Positions 1 through 9,784 are shown, numbered from the stretch's first letter. The stretch is 64,000 nucleotides of DNA from Odontocerum albicorne (GCA_949825065.1 OX463856.1:16390095-16454094), one strand, 5' to 3'. A program made the numbers and translations. The notes: generated by a model not told the origin, from the sequence alone.

Positions 1-63
1 TTTACAAAAGTTTATGCATTTATTTTGACTTCAGTTTAGAAGATTTTATTGAAAGTTTCCAAA

Positions 64-140
64 ATGGTCAAAACGGACCAGTTTCCACCCTTGGTCTTCA
101 TCTTGCTCATCTCAGTGAACATCACAGTGTGCAGTTGGTG
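64..140 (+). CDS. Candidate first coding exon of a secreted protein (signal peptide), partial
   Basis: Seen: an ATG in a good context (CAAAATGG) opens a 26-codon frame. It begins MVKTDQFPP, runs through a hydrophobic core LVFILLISVNITV and ends CSWW. A consensus splice donor GTAAGT follows at 141-146; unspliced, the frame stops at 142. Donor at 141 leaves the last Trp codon split after TG. A possible acceptor (TTTTGACTTCAG) ends near 35, so 36-63 may be 5' UTR. Known: an N-terminal secretion signal ending in SWW just before a splice junction occurs in Wnt5-type proteins. Inference: this may be exon 1 of a Wnt-like ligand, with the following DNA as intron 1. No later exon confirming this was recognised, so identity is weak while the exon itself is plausible. 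Confidence 0.45.
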
Positions 141-146
141 GTAAGT

Positions 147-1065
147 TTTATTTGTGTTATTTAGGTATATGCATCTAAAAACTAGATAAATTTTAGATTA
201 AAGTTATGTATTAAAAAAAAACAAAATAGATTTTTTTCAAAGTTGTCATCAACTTGCATAAGTTTAGTTTTCCTTTTAGAGTATTTTTTAAATACATCTG
301 CGACTTTCATTTTCATTCTGTATTCTTACCTATAAATATAATTGTTCGTAAACAATCAATAACTTTATTTACAAAAATATAAGAACATACCAGCATAAAC
401 AATTTTCGGTTCGACGATTATTTCATTGGTAAAATAATATTTTCAATTTATTTATTATGATCTTTTCCTAGATTTATATTTAAAAACATAAAAGCGAAAA
501 ACTATAAAATTTTCTGCCTAAAATTTTATTGATCAACGATATTTTCATGTATTTATTTCTGGGGAAACATAAACAGTAATTTGGTCGATTTCCATTAAAC
601 TTATTAGATTTTAAAGGCTTTTTTATATAAATATTGATGAATGTGTTAAATGTGTAAGAATATTTTTGTTCGTATTTATTTAACACTTTGTTGTAACAAT
701 TTGCAGGGGAATTTTGTCAAGTGGCAATGTCTTCCTACCAACCAAATTGAAGTAAATTAAATACGTTACAAGGTCCCAAAAAATTTTCAAATAATTATTT
801 ATTTGTACAAAACTCATGAATAATATACATAATAAAAACAAAAGTAATATATCATCAATCTAAGGAAAAAGAAAACGATAATGGAAAGGAAAAGACAATC
901 GGGAATTATGTGAAATGAAAAACGGTTTAGATATCGATTTTAATGATTGATTTCTAAAATTACATGCTAGATTTTATATCTACGAATATATTATAGTAGA
1001 TTGAATAGTATGTTTTAACAGGAATGTAAGTTTTTAAGTAAAAATAAAGCCTGTCTGAATTAAAA
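147..1065. other. AT-rich stretch without recognised gene
   Basis: Very A/T-rich with short stop-riddled frames. No motif, inverted repeat or repeat-family member was recognised. If the exon at 64-140 is real this is intronic. Confidence 0.5.
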
Positions 1066-1071
1066 AAATTC

Positions 1072-1245
1072 AAGGTGGCTGTGGTTTCGATTCCCGTTGA
1101 AATCCAGATTTTAAAAAAGGAATTCCCTCTCGTCTCTTCAAGACATTTCAACATCTTTATGCTTGGTTGGAAGATGGCAATAAGCCCACCTGGTTGCACT
1201 ATATATAACGAAAGTTTAATACAATACAATAAGTATATCACATTA
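1072..1245 (+). mobile_element. tRNA-derived SINE, family 1, 5'-truncated
   Basis: Starts near box B (GGTTTCGATTCCC) and continues with the family body (ATCCAGATTTT, then GGTTGGAAGATGGCAATAA). It ends in the family tail (CACCTGGTTGCACT, AACGAAAGT, ATACAATACAATAA). The box A half is missing or unrecognisable. Confidence 0.7.
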
Positions 1246-1433
1246 TTTAATTACAATATATTTCAATATACTCACGCCTGTTAGACAAGACGAAATATAC
1301 AATAATAACGAAATATAAAATTTATATTTTAACTCTTAATATGGGTGAATAATGAAAAATTTAGTTACGAGAGATATCGAACGCTGAGCAGCGATAGGAA
1401 ACTAAGTCAATGGGGAACTAAAACGTATATATG

Positions 1434-1735
1434 CAGAGATGACAGTGCCGGAATTTCCTATCTCGTCATCATCCCTAACTTCTTCTAGACTCATAACCCT
1501 TCTCGTACAACTTTTGCTGTTTCTCTGAATTTCTACGTTTCCTTCTTTCGGAATATTATTAGCTTAATCTAATCTTACTTTCCTTGGTTTTCTTCTCACA
1601 CGTCTTCCACTTACATTTGCACTATATATGTGATTTGTTAATATTTCTTCATTCATTCGTTCTACATGCACAAATCATCTCAGCGTGCTCTTATTTATCT
1701 CACTAAATACATCAGCCTTAAATTCACATTTATAA
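1434..1735 (-). mobile_element. LINE family A, 3'-terminal fragment
   Basis: On the - strand this is the degenerate end of a non-LTR reverse-transcriptase ORF plus its 3' end. It contains the family markers read on + as TTTCCTTGG, CACTTACATTTGCACTATAT, TTCATTCATTCGTTCTACATG and ATCAGCCTTAAATTCACATT. The same order recurs in many copies in this window. Frames are broken. Confidence 0.7.
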
Positions 1736-1904
1736 AAACAAATTTAAATAAAATATTATAATCTAGTATATTTTATCATATAAAAAATATTACATAGATC
1801 TCCGTGTGCTCAGTGCTTAGCGTTGTGGTCCGCTGCTATGTATCGAACTCAGCGCACCGCCTGTCTCAATCCCTCCCGGTCCTGAACCATGTTGAATGCT
1901 GCAC

Positions 1905-2340
1905 TTAAAGAAGATCCTTTATTTGACCTGTTCATCTCATAGGACACCTTCCTTTTTCTAGCTTTCCCTCTACTGTCCCCGAGATCACCAGACTTCTATA
2001 TTTTTTTCTAGGATGCCCAACGTACGTTATCATTATTTTTCTGAATGTCGTCAAAAGTTTTTCTGTAATCTCCAATTCTTGGATGACAGATGTGAGCCTT
2101 GCGGTCCATGGGATACGGAGCATCCACCTCCAACACCACATCCCGAAGGCTTCTATCATTTTTATTTCTTTCTTCATATCGTCTGTCTATGTTTCCACTC
2201 CATAAAGTGTGATGGAGACTTAACCAGATGGATTTTGGTTCTTCTCAGTATAAACTGATTAGTTCATATCTTTATCAAACTTGCCATTGCTACTTTTGCC
2301 ATTCCATTTCGTTTTTGAATCTTTGCTTCACATCCTCCAT
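1905..2340 (-). pseudogene. LINE reverse-transcriptase C-terminus remnant (family D)
   Basis: The - strand frame at 2177-1932 reads EAFGMWCWRWMLRIPWTAR followed by a GHPRKKYRSLVISGTVEGK-like run. These are the hallmarks of the C-terminal extension of insect RTE/Jockey-like LINE polymerases (W-RRML-IPWTAR ... GHI-R ... GK-EGKR-RGR-PMRW). Sequence up to about 2340 looks like the degenerate upstream continuation. Single degraded copy, not functional. Confidence 0.7.
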
Positions 2341-2689
2341 TCTTTGTTATATACTCGTATATACATTGTTGTGTAATCTTAAAAAGTTCAATATTTATTA
2401 AATTATTTTTTAAAATGCTGTATTATCTTTGTTATTCTTTTTTGTTTCTGTTAATTCATAAAGTTATAGGTACAGAAGTATCATGTCGGTTTCCCGGCGG
2501 AAAAAAAATGAAGCAGTGTCTGTTTTGAGTTTAAGTTAAAAAATATATTAAAATATTGGAACTCATTGAACTAATTTGAAATATTCATTATTAATATTAT
2601 AGTTTATTTTTTATTGTTAGTCTAGAAAAAATATTACATTTATAGATAATTAATTACTCTTAGAATTTACTTATTGCAAAGTCAAAAGG

Positions 2690-3300
2690 TGTAAAACGGT
2701 GAAATTATAAGTATTTTGTAATTTACAAAGTTAGTTGTTAGAATTGTTATCTAGTTATAAGTTGGTATGTAACTGTTAACTATTTATAAGAAATTAAATA
2801 TGAGGATTATTAAAAATAACAATTACATGAAGGATATTAAAATTAAGTTCCTTCATAGTTATAATACCGTGTGTTTCCTCATATAGACGTATTTCAGGTA
2901 TCGCTCAGCTCCTTCAAGAATTATCTCTTAAATTTAGTATCATATAATACTTGAAATAATTTCATTTTTTATATTATTTAAGATGTTATAATTTGTCATA
3001 ATGTTTTAGTGTAACAAAAACATTTAAAGTATTTTTTTATCAAATAATCTTTGAATATTTGAACTGTTTTATAGATTTAAAAAAATTATAATTTTTTTTA
3101 GTTCTTGGTATGTTTGGTTCTTGTATGAGTTAGGGAAACCTGTAATGCGCGAAGGACCTGAATTTTTTTAAAAATTAATAAATGGACGTAATATATAAAA
3201 CTGATATATTCTTAAGATTAAAATGTGTATATATGTGTAGGTATAACCTTTGGCAAATGTTTGTAATGTAGGTTAATTTATCAAATAAAAAAAAACAAAC
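2690..3300 (+). repeat. Dispersed AT-rich repeat (family R5), split copy
   Basis: Segments 2750-2890 and 3180-3300 match, in order, 9540-9780 and 25385-25570. Shared blocks are AACTATTTATRAGAAATTAA, AAAATTAAGTT, TTCATAGTTAT, ATTCTTAAGAT, CCTTTGGCAAAT and a terminal TTTATCAAATAAAAA. The middle (2890-3180) is not shared and may be an insertion. It may be a LINE 3' UTR; no coding part was seen. Confidence 0.45.
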
Positions 3301-3584
3301 TTGTCTAAAACTATAACATTTACTTTAGATTCTTCCTTGTTTCGATTCAATGTGTTTTTAAGAAACCTGAATAAGTTTAAAAAATGTTTTCGAAAATGAT
3401 AAACTAGTGTTGCTCTGTGTTATAATTGTACCAATTTATTTATTTTGCATAATAATTATTTATAATATGTATTAATAATTTATAAAAAAAATATTTCAGA
3501 CTGAAAGCAGGAATTTTAAGAGGACACTATAACACTTTATAGGTCTGGATTTGTTGCTTGTCATTTATCGTAAACTAGGCATCG

Positions 3585-3720
3585 CCTGTATCTTATCACG
3601 TCATGTCCTTTTTGGGGTAGGTAGATATGACAAATTTCTATACCTCTCTATCCATGTACACATCTCTCGCCTTGACCACATTCATACATCTTATTAAAAA
3701 TGCTCCCCGCTTAACATGTA
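3585..3720 (-). mobile_element. LINE family A, 3' terminus
   Basis: Read on +, it carries the family 3'-end order: ATCACGTCATG, GGGTAGGTAGATATGA, then ACACATCTCTCGCCTT and ACATTCATACATC. It is about 135 bp, so strongly 5'-truncated. Confidence 0.55.
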
Positions 3721-3974
3721 CCATAATTAATATATTAAAACTAAAACTTCAAACAATGCTAGGGATTTAGAATATTTTTATAATATTGAAAATTTCAGAT
3801 GTGACCAGTATTCGAAATTTTATGTTAAAAATTCGTAATTCTTCTTTCGATTTATGAAACCATTGCAATTTACGAACCATACGTATACGAGTACCACTTT
3901 CTTTCATTCTATTTTGTGGGGTTTATTAACATTGATTAGAAATTCATCGCGTTTTAATGTGAATAGTATATATT

Positions 3975-4170
3975 GTATTTTATTACTTAAGTTGCACACA
4001 TTACAACCAGGAGGACTTATTGTCATATGATAATCTCTTCAAAGCAATCAAAAAGATGTTAAACAGAGGGAACCAGACTGAAATTGGGTTCCAACAGGAA
4101 TTTATTCCGCAACCCCATGAAAGCGTCTTACGAGTACCAACTAGAAACTAGACCAGCTCCTTGAATATTA
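3975..4170 (-). mobile_element. SINE family 1 copy carrying a TACGAGTA insertion
   Basis: Read on +, the tail-to-head order is ACAACCAGGAGGACTTATTG, ATCTCTTCAAAGCAATC, AGACTGAAATTGGGTTCC, then CGCAACCCC and AAGCGTCTTACGAGTACCAA. Sister copies have CGTCTTACCAA or CGTCTTATCAA at the last point, so this copy has six extra bases (see 4129). Confidence 0.7.
4129..4136. repeat. TA-CGAG-TA insertion in a SINE
   Basis: TACGAGTA interrupts the SINE where sister copies at 49571, 50793 and 57178 have a plain TA (CTTACCAA/CTTATCAA). The change equals TA becoming TA-CGAG-TA. Confidence 0.8.
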
Positions 4171-4314
4171 ATACAAGTTTAAAAAAATCTTTTTGCCATA
4201 ATTATATCAGTCTCCGAAATATACTGAAGATGTGTTGCCTATATTTATGGTTTTATCTAATAAGTTGAGGTGGCCATTTTTCTCTAATGAAGAATTAAAC
4301 CAAACTTATGAAAA

Positions 4315-5594
4315 TATTAGGTCCCCACATACGAAACCGGCGTTTTGCCGTACTGACAACTTTGATCTCAAATATCTTCTCTTTGGTTAAGAATTTCAAA
4401 TTCAAATTTATACAGCTATTTACTCAAGTATTTGTGTTTCGAAAATTATAATTCATTTGTTTTTTCCTCAATTGTTTTTTTTCTTTGCGTCACTCAGTTT
4501 ACAAAATGGAAAACTTGAAATATCGCGTTATTTACGAGTACGAGTTCCACCGTGGCACCAGTGCTGCAGAAAGGGCTCGAAGGATTAATGATGTGTATGG
4601 CGACGGTGCCGCAAAAGAAAACACAGTGCGTTTTTGGTTCCAACGTTTTCGTTCTGGAAATTTCGACCTGCAGAACAAGCCCCGTGGAGAAAGTTGATAA
4701 TGAAGAATTGAAGGCTATTGTGGAAGCGGATCCATCGCAAACCACGTCCGAGTTAGCTGCAGGCTGCGGTGTTAGTGATAAAACTGTTTTAATCCACTTG
4801 AAGCAAATTGGGAAGGTGAAAAAGCTTGAAAGGTGGGTACCTCACGAATTGAGTGAAGCAAATCAACGAACGCGCGTTGACTGCTGCGTTGCATTACTCA
4901 ACCGGTACAATAATGAAGGGATTTTGAATCGAATCATTACCTGTGATGAAAAGTGGATCCTGTATGATAATCGGAAGCGCTCATCGCAATGGCTGAACCC
5001 TGCCGAACCAGCCAAACCATGCCCCAAGCGAAAATTGACTCCAAAAAAGTTACTTGTGAGCGTTTGGTGGACTAGTGCTGGTGTCGTTCACTACAGCTTT
5101 CTTAAATCTGGCCAGACGATTACGGCAGATGTCTATTGTCAGCAACTGCAAACCATGATGGAAAAGCTAGCTGCTAAACAACCGAGGCTGGTTAATCGCT
5201 CTAGGCCACTGCTGCTTCATGATAACGCTAGACCACACATTGCACAACAGACGGCTACCAAATTAGAAGAGCTTCAATTGGAATGTCTAAGACATCCACC
5301 GTACTCTCCGGACCTTGCCCCAACAGATTACTATTTTTTTCGAAATTTGGATAACTTCTTGCAAGGGAAAAAATTCAACTCCGATGGGGCAGTCCAAACC
5401 GACTTCAAAGATTTTATTGATTCCCGTCCGAATGGTTTTTTTAGTAAAGGGATCGATGAACTACCTATGAGATGGCAAAAGTGCATAGATAGCAATGGTA
5501 CATACTTTGATTAAATAAATATATTATATTAAAAAAAAATCAACTTTATGTTCCTCCCAAACAAAACGCCAATTTCACATGTAAGGACCCAATA
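4315..5594 (+). mobile_element. Mariner transposon, nearly full length
   Basis: Element 4317-5592 (1276 bp) is bounded by a TA target duplication (4315-4316 and 5593-5594). The inverted repeats match over about 30 bp with a few mismatches: left starts TTAGGTCCCCACATACGAAA, right (reverse complement) starts TTGGGTCCTTACATGTGAAA, and both run on to GGCGTTTTG. Length, ends and a single D34D transposase ORF fit the mariner family, probably the mellifera-type branch. The left repeat is more diverged than the right. An AATAAA-like signal (AAATAAATATAT) follows the stop. Confidence 0.95.
4506..5514 (+). pseudogene. Mariner transposase, interrupted by one frame change
   Basis: Cut-and-paste DDE/D transposase acting on its own terminal repeats. 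It starts MENLKYRVIYEYEF with the family's N-terminal HTH region (RGTSAAERARRINDVYG). This frame stops at 4697 just after NKPRG. The rest is open in another frame from about 4680 to 5514, beginning KVDNEELKAIVEADPSQTT, so a short indel near 4675-4695 removes a few residues and changes frame. The catalytic triad is intact: Asp at 4945 (TCDEKW), 5221 (LLHDNARPH) and 5326 (YSPDLAPTDYYFF), with 34 residues between the last two (D34D). The WVPHELSEANQ linker motif is present. Apart from this break the body has no internal stop, so the copy is fairly young. As it stands it should not make active protein. Confidence 0.92.
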
Positions 5595-5711
5595 TGTTGA
5601 AAATCAAATTGTTTCGTATTGTTTGCAACAATAAATTAAAATTCACTAATCAGTAGGAAACTAAAACATATATACATATTAGAACCGGGCTGTATCAACA
5701 GTTTTTTTAGA

Positions 5712-6336
5712 AGAGGTGCGTGCCGTACGGTACCTCTGGATTTCCATGTGGAAGGTCGCCTGTTCGAACCCCGCGCTGTGCTACTTCTTTCTACCATATG
5801 TATTTTTTTTAACCTGGCGAGTTTATTGCCATGTGGCAATCTCTTCCAACCAACCAGAAAGATGTTTATTTTTTATAGGCCCTAAGTGTTAACCAGACTG
5901 GAATCGTATTTTTTTTTAAAAACTCTGGGTTCCAGCGGGGATCGAACCCGCAACCTCCGGATCAGCAGACAAGTGTTTTACCACCAGGCCACGGAGGTCG
6001 TCACTACTTCCTTCAAATGACACAGGCATTTTTTGACGCTTAGTATTATCACGTCATGTCACGATACTTATAACTTCGATCATATCTATTTTTTCGAAAA
6101 AAAAAAAAAAAGATAAAAAACTTGCCGGTGTGGTCCGATCATTTCACTTCGGTGTGCCATCGGATCCGGTACAGCGGTGTATGCTGGTGTGCCTCACTCA
6201 TTTAATGATTCACTCATTTAAAGAAGATAAAAGAAGAATGAAAAAAAAAAACTCCACGTCTTAGCGTCACTTACCAACTGAATTGAAGTTGAAATGGCGG
6301 GGAGATCCTTGACTATGAGGCCCAGTAACGACGATG
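5712..6336 (+). mobile_element. SINE family 2 (tRNA-derived), split by a SINE 1 insertion
   Basis: The head (5712-5791) has a tRNA-like promoter ending GGTCGCCTGTTCGAACCCCG (box B). The body resumes at 6004 after the nested SINE, with TCGATCATATCTATT, an A-rich tract, TTGCCGGTGTGGTCCGATCA, CGGTGTGCCATCGGATCC, and ends CCCAGTAACGACGATG. The order matches copies at 16555, 28141 and 39605. Imperfect TTTTTAGAA / ATTTTAGTA flanks may be its own target duplication. Confidence 0.8.
5792..6003 (-). mobile_element. SINE family 1, full-length-like, nested in SINE 2
   Basis: One of the best copies. Read on + it runs AACCTGGCGAGTTTATTGCC, ATCTCTTCCAACCAACCAG, AACCAGACTGGAATC, GGGTTCCAGCGGGGATCGAA (box B complement), then GGCCACGGAGGTCGTC. 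On - the promoter boxes are TGGCCTGGTGG (A) and GGTTCGATCCC (B), close to the Pol III consensus. Target duplications CTACTTCTTTC (5781-5791) and CTACTTCCTTC (6004-6014) flank it. Confidence 0.88.
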
Positions 6337-6340
6337 ATTT

Positions 6341-6830
6341 TAGTATTAATTTTAATGTAGCGAAGTGAAACGTGAATGAGGAAAAATAATAAAAAGAGTG
6401 GAATAAATGCGTGCAAAGAATATATGGGATGACGATATATGACAGTATATGGAATGAGGTGATTAGGGATGAATATCAGCTGATATTCATCCCTAATCAT
6501 CCAAAAAAAGGATATATTGAGATGTTTGGGACACGTGGAATGGATGAATGAAAAAATAATAACAAAATATTAAATAAACAGTGCTAATGAGCAGAGAAGG
6601 CGTGGTAGCGAAATATAAATGAAAGTGTGGTTGGATCAAGTGAATGATATTTTGAAAGAAGGAAATTTAATATAAATCGCAGGTACTGTATGTTATGAGA
6701 ATATGTTATGGATGAAGTGAGGCGAGATATGTGTGTCGAAAAAGGAAAGCCTGGCGCTCTGTCTTTTCTGCCTATTCCAGCAGGGAAACAGGAATGTATG
6801 AAACAACATAATGTTGTAATTATAAAATAA
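6341..6830 (+). mobile_element. LINE family A 3' part, internally rearranged
   Basis: The + strand carries the degenerate RT C-terminus: GAAGTGAAACGTGAATGAGG, then ATATATGGGATGACGATATA, GGAATGAGGTGATTAGGGAT, a perfect palindrome, GGGACACGTGGAATGGATGA, AGAAGGCGTGGTAGCG, GTGTGGTTGGATCAAGTGAA and GGCGCTCTGTCTTTTCTGCC at the 3' end. The part that should follow GGGATGAATGTGAAC is missing, replaced by the inverted copy described at 6460. Confidence 0.75.
6460..6499. repeat. Perfect 40-bp palindrome
   Basis: Arms of 20 bp (left TGATTAGGGATGAATATCAG) meet with no spacer at 6479/6480. The left arm is ordinary LINE family A sequence; the right arm is its exact reverse complement. Confidence 0.97.
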
Positions 6831-7099
6831 AAGGCGACGTGTACTATGTTATTTTATACTTGTGTTTTTATCTAGAGTACGAAAACTTGGTCAAACAATT
6901 GTTTGAAACCCTAGATGTGTCTTTTAATTAGAAGCATTTTACGTACAGCTTCACAAAATACTAGGATGTATGACAAACATCTATAAAGACTTAATATATG
7001 TGTCAAGATATAAATTCGATTGTGAGTGTTACAGATGAATGTTTAAGTATTTAAGACTATAAAATATAAAATTAATAAGAATTTGAATTTGAATATAAA

Positions 7100-7165
7100 A
7101 TTTGTGATTAAGGAACGAAACCACTTCGTCATAGGCCTTGCCTAGTCAAGGCAATTGCCTTGCCT
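7100..7165. repeat. Dispersed repeat R7, left part, with local duplication
   Basis: CCACTTCGTCATAGGCCTTG matches 47931-47950. The 15-mer GCCTTGCCTAGTCAA occurs twice (7135-7149, 7157-7171), joined by the palindrome AAGGCAATTGCCTT. The repeat continues after the LINE at 7682. Confidence 0.6.
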
Positions 7166-7687
7166 AGTCAATAAAATGAAAAATCTTCTCTGCAACGATA
7201 ATGTAAATTTGAAGCTCAGACAAAGAATGATCAAGTGCTATGTGTGGTCGGTTTTGCTTTATGGTGTCGAGGCATGGACCCTCAAAGTTAATATCATTAA
7301 CCGCTTGGAGGCTTTTGAAATGTGGATCCACCGAAGGATGCTAAGAATATCCTGGACTGACATGATTAGCAACGTTGAAGTATTGCGTAGAGCAAATACA
7401 CAGAGAGAATTGTTCACAACAATCAAGCTCCGTAAGACTTCATATTTTGGCCACATAATGAGAGATGAAAAGTATGCAATCCTACAACTTGTCATAAAGG
7501 GGAAGATTGAGGGTCGTAGAGGAGTTGGAAGAAGGCAGCACTCCTGGCTTCGGAACATTAGAGAATGGACCGGGATGAGAGGTGTGGAGGAGCTGTTCCG
7601 TGCTGCCCAGGACAGACAAGGTTTCTCCCAAGTGATCGTCAACGTCGGGGGGACCCGGCAGGACACATGAAGAAGAAGAAGAGTCAA
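7166..7687 (+). mobile_element. RTE-like LINE (family B), 5'-truncated, with target duplication
   Basis: Flanked by AGTCAA at 7166-7171 and 7682-7687. The 3' end has a short GAA-type tail (AAGAAGAAGAAGAG) just before the right duplication. The sister repeat at 47951 lacks the insertion and shows the joined flanks in diverged form. Confidence 0.8.
7184..7670 (+). pseudogene. C-terminal part of LINE reverse transcriptase (family B)
   Basis: The frame is open to the stop at 7668-7670. It shows the order typical of the RTE-type polymerase C-terminus: LLYGVEAWTLK, RLEAFEMWIHRRMLRISWTD, EVLRRANTQRELFTTIK, YFGHIMRDEKYAILQLVIKG, KIEGRRGVGRRQHSWLRN. Only the end of the protein is present; the YADD catalytic domain and endonuclease are missing, so it cannot be active. 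The intact frame over about 160 codons indicates recent insertion. A second copy lies at 32736-33121 on the - strand. Confidence 0.88.
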
Positions 7688-7790
7688 GTGGTGCTCTATA
7701 TTCACAAAATGCGGACTTTTTTGCATTGTTATGTATATTTACTCTTCGGTCTACTTTATATTAAAACGCGTTGAATCGTTAATTATTATT
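7688..7790. repeat. Dispersed repeat R7, right part
   Basis: GTGGTGCTCTATATTCACAA, TTGCATTGTTATGTATA and TTCGGTCTACTTTATATT follow the order of 47955-48050, so this is the other half of the repeat interrupted by the LINE. Confidence 0.55.
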
Positions 7791-7799
7791 GCAGATAGT

Positions 7800-8690
7800 A
7801 AAAAAATATAAAAAAAGGCATTCAGATTGTTTGAAAATTGAGATGAAAACGTTTTGTCTAAGATTTATTTTTAATCTGAGAAAGTATGATTACGTCACTT
7901 CATCCCAGAAGGAGCTGAACAAGTTGAAGTGAAAAATAGATACAAAATCCACGTACTTTCACTATTTTCTTATATTCTTAACTGCCCCCCTTAATTCTTA
8001 TTCTTAGGTTCTATTTGGAATCTAGCCCGAAACCCTTGAGTGGTCTTAACAAATAGGGTAAAGAGATCGCTAACTATTTACTAAAATTATTATATATTCG
8101 CAAGTACACACATTCATATCGTCAAATCGTTTTTCCGTCGGGTTAGGTACAGAAAAGAGAACTCCAAATTTTTATTCCATTATCTTCTTGGTGCAGTTTC
8201 CTGGAAATTCCTTTTTTATTTTGGAGCAATCATCATTTGGAGCAATAATCCAAAAAAACTTCTATTAAAATGCATTTCTTTCACTTGATACTTATAGACA
8301 GGGATGCTTACCATTATTTTTGTACCGGTTCGGATGAATTGATTGATAAAATTAGCAATCTAACGCCGAACCGGTTGATTTATTTAAAAAAAATATTGAA
8401 AAAAATGTCCTTTTTTCAGCTGTATCATTGAGAACACATATCAAATGTAAATAAAAGATAATACGAGTATTTATTGTGTTTTTTTAAAGATTTTTGTATT
8501 TACTAATGATAATGTATAATTATTAGTTTTAAAACTACTTTAACAAGAATAATTTTGTAAGATATTTAGTTCAATTTATTATTAATCAATGAGATAGGTA
8601 ATTATTTTCCCAAAAAAAGTTTATATTTTTGGATTACTCAGCACTCCTTTGTAACATTTTTTCTTGAGATATTTTTACCTAGTTTACAAG
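7800..8690. other. No recognised feature
   Basis: AT-rich, unique-looking sequence with stop-dense frames. One TACGAGTA motif lies at 8462-8469. Confidence 0.5.
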
Positions 8691-8694
8691 AATG

Positions 8695-8875
8695 CATTTG
8701 ACGATCTCTGTGGCCTGGTTGGTAAGACGTCTGTCTTCGGACCCGGAGTTTGCGACCTCGATTCCCTGATTAACAAAAAAGGGGGTATCAGTTTAGTTTA
8801 AACATCTTTTGATTGATTGGAAGAAATTGCCACTTACTTCCATGAGGTTGTACTGTATAAGAATATAGAAAGTGT
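8695..8875 (+). mobile_element. SINE family 1
   Basis: CTGTGGCCTGGTTGGTAAGA (box A region), CCGGAGTTTGCGACCTCGAT (box B, degenerate), TTGATTGATTGGAAGAAATT and the tail GGTTGTACTGTATA with AAAGTGTTTTATA are in family order. Confidence 0.8.
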
Positions 8876-8879
8876 TTTA

Positions 8880-9010
8880 TATGATTCGGTTGGGCGCTGC
8901 GATAGTTTGCCAGACGCGATTTGTTCAATAATAGTGGGTTCGAGTCCCGAGTTGAAACGCCCTTGAGAAGAGTTTGCTCTCTAAACGACGCTATGTAAAA
9001 TTGTTATTTG
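8880..9010 (+). repeat. Repeat family H, 3' end
   Basis: CAATAATAGTGGGTTCGAGT, CCCGAGTTGAA, GAGAAGAGTTTGCTCTCTAA and CGACGCTATGTAAAATTGTT match the ends of the copies at 15790 and 31960. Those copies show the AGCGCTATATAAATT-type ending known from some L2/CR1-group LINEs. Confidence 0.6.
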
Positions 9011-9044
9011 AACTTGGATTAGAATGTATTCAATTAAACTTAAA

Positions 9045-9220
9045 TTCAGTACAATCTTGTACCATGCGGCAATATCTTCCAGCCAACCAGAAATATGTTA
9101 CAGAGGTCTCTAGTGAAAACTAGACTGAATCCTTTAAAAAAACTGGGGTCCAACGAGAAATGAAACCTGAAACCCCAGAAGACAGGTGTTTTAATAACTA
9201 GTCCACGGAGGTCGTCGTGT
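9045..9220 (-). mobile_element. SINE family 1
   Basis: Read on +: ACCATGCGGCAATATCTTCC, AGCCAACCAGAAATATGTTA, AAAACTAGACTGAATCC, then AGTCCACGGAGGTCGTCG. The box B area (CAACGAGAAATGAAACC) is mutated. Confidence 0.8.
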
Positions 9221-9539
9221 ATATACGTGTATGTGCTTACCATCATTTTCGTGAAAGGAAATAATTAGGAACTGAAAGAAAACTATATTCAAACATACGT
9301 AGACACTAAAATTAGGAGAATTGTGTTTAGCGAACCGGTGACAAAGATAAGAAAAAAATCCCGTGATGAAAAATTTAACTTAACTAATTTTAAGTGTAGT
9401 AGATGCATATACAAATGTACAAAAAAGATCTAGCTAGTAAAATATTACTTTAGCGTTTATCTTAAAATATCGGGTAAATATACAGAATTTATATGCGTAT
9501 ATGTAAAAACATTCATTTTACGTTTTGTCTCAAATAAAA

Positions 9540-9780
9540 ATAAATTGTAATCATGTTAGTATGTAAGTGTTAACTATTTATGAGAAATTAAATATTAATA
9601 TTATTCAAAATAAAAGTTAATTGTAGGAAATTAAAATGAGGTTAGTTTGTAGTTATAATATATAGAAATAAGATTAGTATTTAATTCTTAAGTAATGAAT
9701 TTGTGTACGGGTATAGTCCTTGGCAAATCTGTATATCATTGAGTACATTGTCGACAAAACAAAACCCATTCCAAGCAAAC
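9540..9780 (+). repeat. Dispersed AT-rich repeat (family R5)
   Basis: Continuous version of the repeat seen at 2690-3300 and 25385-25570: AACTATTTATGAGAAATTAA, GTTAGTTTGTAGTTATAA, TAATTCTTAAGTAATGAATT, TAGTCCTTGGCAAATCTGTA, with an A-rich end. Confidence 0.5.
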
Positions 9781-9784
9781 CCAT

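Noticed and set aside
4531..4545. TACGAGTA inside the mariner ORF
   Set aside because: It encodes the conserved YEYEF residues of mariner transposases, so it is native and was not counted among the insertions.
7259..7726. 155-codon - strand open frame
   Set aside because: Antisense shadow of the family B LINE polymerase at 7184-7670.
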